Assembly: GCA_017394565.1 (NCBI GenBank)
Contig: JAFPXW010000287.1
Span: forward strand, 1 to 20,629
DNA: 20,629 nt
From: Oscillospiraceae bacterium
GTDB taxonomy: Bacteria; Bacillota; Clostridia; Oscillospirales; Ruminococcaceae
Reading direction: 5' to 3'
A program made the translations under genes and the position numbers. Below are positions 15,239 through 20,629 of this stretch, in pieces. The notes beneath the pieces are model-generated. The model was not told the DNA's origin and did not search any database. It worked only from the letters and a program-made list of their open reading frames with translations. Position 1 is the stretch's first letter. Each line of letters begins with the position of its first letter.

Positions 15239-18200
15239 TTACTGTTCAGCTTCCCAGCTGTCGAATGTGACGTCACCGTTGAAGGAGAAGTAAACATCCT
15301 TGGTGCCGGACAGATTCTTGTCAGCTACGCCAGCTTCAATCTCGGTCATGCTGCCGCCGGCCGGAACGTTGATGTAGCTTACGACATCGCCGTTTACGCC
15401 GCCAACGGTCATTCTGATGGTAGCGCCGTTTGCGGAGGAAGCCTTGACCTTGATGCCGGTCAGGCCTTCAAACTTCACGCCGGAAACCTTCGTCCAGTCA
15501 TTTGCCTTCGCAACGACTACGGTGTCACCCAGGCCCTGAACCTGAACGTTCTTGGACTGGTTGTTCATGGTTTCTGCACCAACCGTGGTGTACGGATTGA
15601 GTGTTTCGATCTGCTTTACACCGACCATGTCGCCCTTGCAGGTGATCTTGCCAGTGGACGGATTGAAGGTCGCTTCGTTGATCTGCGTCGAACGATAGTT
15701 GTGATCCTTGCCGTCGTGTGCTGCATCCATACGGAGTGCCTGCTGACGGGAGTGGTAAGCTACATAGTACTTATCCTTGAAGTAGATGATGGAGTGGTGG
15801 TTGTTACCGCCCTTATCAATGCCCTGCGCACCGGTATTACCGAATACCATGCCGGAGAAGGTGGACTTGTTCCACGGACCGAGCGGGTTCTTGGAGGTCA
15901 TGTAGCAGATGTCTGCGCTGCCGAAGGAATTGCCGTTGATGTTGCAGCCATTCGGTACGTTCCAGTTTGCACAGTAAGAATAGTACCAGGTATCGCCGAT
16001 CTTGATGACACTGGATTCCTCGAAGAGGTACGGAGTTTCCATCTTGACAGGGTTGCCGTCGAGAGAGATCATGTCCTTGCCGAGCTTGACAACACGACCA
16101 GTGCCGGGAGCATCCGGAGTTGCCTTCTTGTCATCGCGTCCGCCGCCGAAGAACAGGTAAGCCTCATCGGTCTTTTCATCGTAGTAAACGCCGGGGTCGA
16201 ACATCCAGACAACGTCGCTGCAGTTCGGGGACTGACCGGTCAGGAGCGCGTGACCAAGCGGATCAGACCACGGACCCGTCGGGGAATCAGCCGTCAGAAC
16301 GCCGATACCGCCGCCGCTGTTTGCGAAGTACAGGAAGAACTTGGGCTTGCCGTTGATCATCTTCCAAGCTGCGTCCGGAGCCCATGCTGCGAATGCCCAC
16401 TTAGCTGCACCATTCTGGGTTCTGCCGTTTTTGTCAGCGACCGGAATTGCACCATGGTCGGTCCAGTTGACCATATCTGCGGTCGATACGCAGTTGATCG
16501 TACCAGAGTTGTAGGTGTTATCCTGAATCTGACCGTTACCATTATACTCGAAAGCGTCATTGGTGGTATAGATGTACAGTCTGCCATCGTAAACCATCCA
16601 GCCCGGATCTGCGCCGAAACGCTGTGTGGTCAGCGGGTTGTTCTCGCCTTCCTTCTTCCAGGAACCGGTTGCCATGTAGTTTGCGAACTTCGCGGACATA
16701 TCCTCATACTCAGGGCCGACCTTCTCAACAACCTCGAACTTGTCGATCTTGCCAACCAGGAACTTTGCCATCTGAACGATGTCGGATACTTCAGCCTTGC
16801 CGTTCTCGTCGATGTCGGCATTCTTTTCCGCGATGGAATTTACGAAACCGGAAACCAGACCGCGCTTTGCAAGTGCGAGGTCAAATACGTCCATCACACC
16901 GTCGCCGTCGAGGTCACCCTTGACGCGCTTGGTCGGGCCGAGGTTGGTAGGCTTGCCTTCGCCTGCAAAACCAGTGCCGTCTACTGCGCCGATGACTTCG
17001 TCAACGTAGAAGCTGGTGGTGGAATCTGCGGTTTCTACATAAATGATGACATTCTTCGCACCCTCAGGGATCTTGAAGCTGCTGTTCTGGAGCTGTACCC
17101 ACTTGCCCTTCGGTACGGTCGCGGTGTCGATCTTGTCGTAAACCACTTCACCGCTTGCATCCTCGTACTGGATGGAGAAGCAGAACTCATCTGTTTCCGG
17201 ACCGGAGGTGTACTTTACATGGGTGGAGAAAGCATAGGACTTGCCAGGCTCGAAGGTTCTGGAGGACAGCGAATAGTTTGCACCGTTCCAAGCAGAGGTT
17301 CTGCCGGAAACGTACATAGAACTGCTGCCGACATAATGCTCATCCGAGGAGGAAGTCAGTGTCGTGCCGCCGCGGCTTTCCCAGCCGTCAGTGCCGCCCT
17401 CGAAGCCACAGTCGAAGAACCAGCCGAACTCATTCGGCTCAACCGGCGTGACATCACCAGCACCTGCCGGATTGGAACCATCGCCCCACTCGGACTGCGG
17501 GATCATGGAGGTCAGCGCCTTGTAGGCTGCCTTCGGCTGATTGTTGGTATCGTACAGAAGCGGTGCATTCTCGGTCTTGATCCAGGTATTTGCATCGTTC
17601 GGGCCCCAGATCTGAACGAGCGTTACACGGCCGTCAGACTGCGGATTCTTGTTCCAGTCCATTGCTGCCTTGAAGATTGCGGTATACTTGTTGGACTGGT
17701 CAGTATCGGAGTAAGTACCATTCTCACGAGAAATATCCAGCTCGGTGATCTGTACATCGCAGCCGATGGAGAGGTACTTCTTCATTGCGGTCACATAAGC
17801 GTCAACGCCGGAGAAACCGCCATAGTTCGCGTTAATGTGGGACTGCATACCAACGCCGTCCAGCACACCCTTCTGGTACAGGGACTTGCACATATTATAA
17901 ATGCAGTCGCGCTTGTGATCCCAGTACTCATTATAATCATTATAATACAGCTGGCAGCCTTCCGGAGCATACTTTCTTGCGTAAGTAAATGCCTTTTCTA
18001 CGAAGCTGTTATCGCCGTAAACTTGTACCCATGCAGACTTGCCGCCCTGTCCCTGGATCTTGCTGTCGCCGGGTTCACGAGCGCCGCCGTAATTCTTGGT
18101 ACGGTTTGCATCGTCGGAAACACACTCGTTGCAGATGTCGTATGCATAGAGGTTCAGATCCGGATACTGCGTCTTGAACGCATTGAACATATTCTTGATG

Positions 18201-19117
18201 TAGCTCTCCAGACGCTGGTTCATTACGTCCTTGGAAACCCAACCTGCGTTTGCGTTGAAGTTCTCATGGAAGAACCACGACGGAGTCTGGGAATGCCATA
18301 CCATGGTATGACCACGGAACGCCAGATTGTTCTTGGAAGCGAAATCAGCGATCGCTGCGCAGCTGTTGAGCGAAACCTTGATGTCGGTGTTGGTCGAACC
18401 GTTCTGTACGAGGGTTGCGTCCGGCTTGGTTTCGTTTTCGCACTCAACGGCATTATAGTCCTTCAGGAAGGTGCCGGTGATCGCAGAGTTCTTGACAGTA
18501 CCGCCGTTGAGGATGTTGCCGACACGGAAGTACGGTGCAAACTCATCCTTCAGGCCCTTGTCAGATGCCGCAGCGGATGCGATATTGACCGGCTTCTCAG
18601 AGGTGATGCTCACTTCATCGAACGCAAAGTCCTCGGTGCTGTCATTTGTGATCGTTACCTGGAATTCATAGGAATTGTCAGGTGCAGTATAGGTCGCAGA
18701 AAGGTCTGTCCAGACACCCGCCTTGACATCCTTGGTCAGGATCTCCTGGTAGGTCTCCGCATCGGTTGCCTCGTCCTTGGTCAGGACGGACAGATGGAAG
18801 GTCTGGTCAGTTTCGCTCATGACTTTTACATTGTATGTATAAGCCACGCCGCCGATCAGATAGAAGCCCTTGCTGGACGAAGCACCGTCCGTCGGATTCT
18901 GTCTGCCGGATACGACCATGCCGCGAGAGTCCAGGTAGCCAGCGCCATCCACAGCTGTGAGCTGTGCATTCTGGCTGATCCAGCCCTCGTAGCTTCTCTC
19001 GAAGCTGTTGCCAACGGCTTCTACCGATGCATGGCTGGTCACTTCCGGAAACATAGTCAGAGTGCCGGCACAGCAAAGGATCGCAGTCAAAGCCGCTGTG
19101 AGTTTCTTCAGTTTCAT
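15239..19117 (-). CDS. Secreted bifunctional xylanase / arabinofuranosidase: CBM22-GH10-CBM22-dockerin-GH43-CBM6, 1292 aa
   Basis: Modules: signal peptide (about 1-30), CBM22 (about 32-175), GH10 endo-beta-1,4-xylanase (about 185-535), second CBM22 (about 563-715), dockerin (about 733-792), GH43 (about 800-1150) and CBM6-like (about 1165-1290). In GH10, RGHTMVWHSQ is the family signature, acid/base is E331 in YDICNECV and nucleophile E459 in QITELDIS. The GH43 triad is D837 (GADPGW), D974 (MFDPGVYYDE) and E1033 or E1034 (LFEESSVIKIG). GH43 with CBM6 usually removes arabinose from arabinoxylan or acts as beta-xylosidase; the exact activity is uncertain. The dockerin (GDLDGDGVMDVFDLALAKRG, then ADIDENGKAEVSDIVQMAKF) is internal, between catalytic halves, rather than terminal. 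AAGGGGGAA precedes the ATG. It is the first gene of the xylan pair, with a promoter upstream. Confidence 0.95.
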   Translation of the reverse strand: MKLKKLTAALTAILCCAGTLTMFPEVTSHASVEAVGNSFERSYEGWISQNAQLTAVDGAGYLDSRGMVVSGRQNPTDGASSSKGFYLIGGVAYTYNVKVMSETDQTFHLSVLTKDEATDAETYQEILTKDVKAGVWTDLSATYTAPDNSYEFQVTITNDSTEDFAFDEVSITSEKPVNIASAAASDKGLKDEFAPYFRVGNILNGGTVKNSAITGTFLKDYNAVECENETKPDATLVQNGSTNTDIKVSLNSCAAIADFASKNNLAFRGHTMVWHSQTPSWFFHENFNANAGWVSKDVMNQRLESYIKNMFNAFKTQYPDLNLYAYDICNECVSDDANRTKNYGGAREPGDSKIQGQGGKSAWVQVYGDNSFVEKAFTYARKYAPEGCQLYYNDYNEYWDHKRDCIYNMCKSLYQKGVLDGVGMQSHINANYGGFSGVDAYVTAMKKYLSIGCDVQITELDISRENGTYSDTDQSNKYTAIFKAAMDWNKNPQSDGRVTLVQIWGPNDANTWIKTENAPLLYDTNNQPKAAYKALTSMIPQSEWGDGSNPAGAGDVTPVEPNEFGWFFDCGFEGGTDGWESRGGTTLTSSSDEHYVGSSSMYVSGRTSAWNGANYSLSSRTFEPGKSYAFSTHVKYTSGPETDEFCFSIQYEDASGEVVYDKIDTATVPKGKWVQLQNSSFKIPEGAKNVIIYVETADSTTSFYVDEVIGAVDGTGFAGEGKPTNLGPTKRVKGDLDGDGVMDVFDLALAKRGLVSGFVNSIAEKNADIDENGKAEVSDIVQMAKFLVGKIDKFEVVEKVGPEYEDMSAKFANYMATGSWKKEGENNPLTTQRFGADPGWMVYDGRLYIYTTNDAFEYNGNGQIQDNTYNSGTINCVSTADMVNWTDHGAIPVADKNGRTQNGAAKWAFAAWAPDAAWKMINGKPKFFLYFANSGGGIGVLTADSPTGPWSDPLGHALLTGQSPNCSDVVWMFDPGVYYDEKTDEAYLFFGGGRDDKKATPDAPGTGRVVKLGKDMISLDGNPVKMETPYLFEESSVIKIGDTWYYSYCANWNVPNGCNINGNSFGSADICYMTSKNPLGPWNKSTFSGMVFGNTGAQGIDKGGNNHHSIIYFKDKYYVAYHSRQQALRMDAAHDGKDHNYRSTQINEATFNPSTGKITCKGDMVGVKQIETLNPYTTVGAETMNNQSKNVQVQGLGDTVVVAKANDWTKVSGVKFEGLTGIKVKASSANGATIRMTVGGVNGDVVSYINVPAGGSMTEIEAGVADKNLSGTKDVYFSFNGDVTFDSWEAEQ

Positions 19118-19163
19118 CTCAGATTCCCCCTTGATTGAATTGATTTGAAATTGTCTATCTGAA

Positions 19164-19184
19164 CCGCAATCTCCAATGTTGCGG
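19164..19184. promoter_or_regulatory. Inverted repeat in the GH10/GH43 leader
   Basis: CCGCAA (19164-19169) and TTGCGG (19179-19184) are separated by 9 bases, between the promoter and the start codon of the GH10/GH43 gene. It may be an RNA hairpin or an operator; nothing in the sequence decides between them. Confidence 0.3.
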
Positions 19185-19231
19185 ATTCATTCATTGTTTT
19201 AAAAAATTCACCACAAGTATTATCTGATAAA

Positions 19232-19260
19232 ATTATACATCTTTTCTTCATAATTGCCAA
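19232..19260 (-). promoter_or_regulatory. Promoter of the xylanase genes
   Basis: On the minus strand, -35 TTGGCA (19260-19255), a 17-base spacer and a perfect -10 TATAAT (19237-19232). The start is expected near 19225, with a leader of about 108 bases. Confidence 0.85.
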
Positions 19261-19302
19261 CCCACGATTTGAAGATACAGTGGATAAAATGAAGAAAAAT
19301 GC

Positions 19303-19331
19303 TTGATTTTTTTCTATAATTATGGTATAAT
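19303..19331 (+). promoter_or_regulatory. Promoter of the divergent sensor gene, extended -10 type
   Basis: -35 TTGATT (19303-19308), a 17-base spacer and -10 TATAAT (19326-19331), preceded by TGG, an extended -10 element. Its -35 is only about 43 bases from the -35 of the xylanase promoter, so regulation of the two could be linked. Confidence 0.85.
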
Positions 19332-19400
19332 AGTCACATCAGGGGACATTTTTTATATAATATATCCCGAAACCATCTCATACATGATAGGAGGGCCGCC

Positions 19401-20629
19401 ATGACAAAGCGTCCCATCATAGGTATTATTACCGCAAAGGTTGCCGATGAAGCACAGCGACAGCTGCTTCGCGGCATCCTTCACAAGATCCGCGAAGTCG
19501 GTGCAGAAGCCGTCGTGATCTCGAATATTTACAATTTTCACGAGTATTTTGCCGGCACCGAGGTGGAGAATAAGATCTACGACCTCATATCCTCTCCGCG
19601 GTTCGACGGTCTGATCCTGACCGCCGAAACCATCTGGTATGAACCGCTGCAGCAGGAGATCTACCGGCGCATCGTGGAGAGCAAGCTGCCGGTCGTTGTG
19701 ACCGGTGCCAATATCGAGGGCCTGGATTGCCTGAATAATGACGTATCTTCGGACTTTGAGGATATTGCGGAGCATCTTGTGAAGGTGCATCACTTTACGG
19801 AGTTCGACTTTCTGACAGGCTTTGAGGGCAATGCGACGTCTTATGAGCGTGTGGAGGGCTTCCGGAGGGTGCTGGCGCATCACGGCCTGACGCTCCCGGA
19901 AGAAAACGTCATTTACGGCGATTTCTGGAACACTTCAGGCGAAGCGCTTGCCAACGAATACATCAGCGGCAAACGGCGGATGCCGCAGGCCGTTGTTTGT
20001 GCGAACGATTTCATGGCGTATGGCATTTGCGATGTTCTGCTCGAAAATGATGTTTCTGTGCCGGATGATATTGCGGTCATTGGCTACGAGTATGTCGGGG
20101 AGCGCTTCTATCATTCCCCCATCCTGACGACCTATCTGCGAAACCGCGAAGCGATCGGTGCTTGGGCTGTGACAAGGCTCATGAGCAAAATTACCGGCGA
20201 ACCCGAACCGCCTGTCAATATCCGCGGTCAGATGATCTGCGGCGACACCTGTCCTTGCGGCGTCAACAAGGCGCAGCTCACCTACGAGCTGAAAAGCGTT
20301 CGGCGCACGCAGTACTACACAAACCTCAACTACGAGGGGAATTTTGAGCAGCAGCTCACGCTTTGCCGTTCCATCAGCGATTACATCAAGACCATGCAGG
20401 AATTCGCGTATCTCGTGCGCGATATGGTCGGTCTGTATCTCTGCCTGTACGAAAACTGGGCTTCCATCGACGATCCCATCATGGCAGAAACGGATTCGCA
20501 GCGTGCGCCGATGCTTTGCTACCGCATCATCAGCCAGAACCAGCCGTCTGCAGATGAACCGCTGTTTTTCCTGCGTGAGCAGATCTGTCCGGATACACTT
20601 CCCGGTCTGGGGGAGGATGGCTTCTTCTA
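19401..20629 (+). CDS. Cytoplasmic LacI-type/periplasmic-binding-fold sensor protein, 3' end missing (possible GGDEF output)
   Basis: The frame starts at ATG 19401, 6 bases after AGGAGGG, and is open to the window edge (409 codons). Residues about 5-275 have the sugar-sensing fold of LacI/GalR regulators: PIIGIITAKVADEAQRQLLRGI, FDGLILTAE, PVVVTGANIEG, VEGFRRVLAHHG, AVVCANDFMAYGICDVL, VPDDIAVIGYE. There is no N-terminal helix-turn-helix and no signal peptide. A small cysteine cluster (CGDTCPCG, residues 280-287) ends the domain, and a mostly helical region follows to residue 409. Clostridial proteins of this shape often end in a GGDEF domain, which I cannot see here. It is divergent from the xylanase genes, so a ligand from xylan breakdown is possible but unproven. 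Confidence 0.8.
   Translation, partial: MTKRPIIGIITAKVADEAQRQLLRGILHKIREVGAEAVVISNIYNFHEYFAGTEVENKIYDLISSPRFDGLILTAETIWYEPLQQEIYRRIVESKLPVVVTGANIEGLDCLNNDVSSDFEDIAEHLVKVHHFTEFDFLTGFEGNATSYERVEGFRRVLAHHGLTLPEENVIYGDFWNTSGEALANEYISGKRRMPQAVVCANDFMAYGICDVLLENDVSVPDDIAVIGYEYVGERFYHSPILTTYLRNREAIGAWAVTRLMSKITGEPEPPVNIRGQMICGDTCPCGVNKAQLTYELKSVRRTQYYTNLNYEGNFEQQLTLCRSISDYIKTMQEFAYLVRDMVGLYLCLYENWASIDDPIMAETDSQRAPMLCYRIISQNQPSADEPLFFLREQICPDTLPGLGEDGFF

Noticed and set aside
15701..19138. Very long plus-strand open frame (1145 codons) antisense to the GH10/GH43 gene
   Set aside because: It is a shadow of the real gene's codon usage. It has no ribosome binding site, no recognisable domain and a Val/Ile/Cys/Leu-rich composition, while the opposite strand holds clear catalytic motifs.

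Overview
The window looks like the chromosome of a cellulosome-forming, fibre-degrading Ruminococcus (Oscillospiraceae, Firmicutes). The evidence is two large secreted xylanases with type-I dockerins, CBM22 modules and a threonine-rich linker, AGGAGG-type ribosome binding sites, and housekeeping genes of clostridial type. The moderately high GC and the CBM22-GH10-CBM22-dockerin-GH43-CBM6 layout bring the R. champanellensis / R. flavefaciens group to mind. The species is an inference; I could not run a search.

Layout. (1) 1-227: 3' end of a GGDEF-domain gene, then a terminator, facing a minus-strand gene for a three-S1-domain RNA-binding protein (353-1297) with a sigma-A-type promoter at 1416-1444. 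(2) 1512-1859: small minus-strand gene of unknown function. (3) 1951-7167: a plus-strand housekeeping operon with one good promoter and one strong terminator: DUF951 zinc-finger-like protein, prfA (release factor 1), Sua5 (threonylcarbamoyl-AMP synthase), coaE, M18 aminopeptidase, exonuclease III. Genes overlap or lie 3-23 nt apart. (4) 7353-12701: a second plus-strand operon. It has a promoter, a long leader carrying a dense cluster of perfect hairpins bounded by imperfect terminal inverted repeats, then MBOAT O-acyltransferase, DHHW/AlgX-like membrane-anchored SGNH-type protein, FkbH-like HAD-IIIC protein and a dedicated acyl carrier protein, then a terminator. (5) 12716-19260: a minus-strand xylanolytic pair, GH10/GH43 bifunctional enzyme first and GH30 glucuronoxylanase second. 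(6) 19303-end: a divergent gene for a cytoplasmic LacI/periplasmic-binding-fold sensor without a DNA-binding domain, cut by the window edge.

How the genes work together. The GH10/GH43 enzyme should cut the xylan backbone and remove arabinose or xylose, while the GH30 enzyme cuts next to glucuronic-acid side chains. Both carry CBM22 xylan binders and dockerins for scaffoldin attachment. The divergent sensor may respond to a sugar, which is inference. The MBOAT-DHHW-FkbH-ACP operon has the same division of labour as the dlt (D-alanylation) and alg (alginate acetylation) systems: loader, carrier protein, membrane transferase and extracytoplasmic transferase. An FkbH-type loader takes the place of the DltA adenylation enzyme. 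This makes it the best candidate for an under-described system: a carrier-protein-dependent modification of a surface glycan, possibly with a glyceryl or other hydroxyacyl group.
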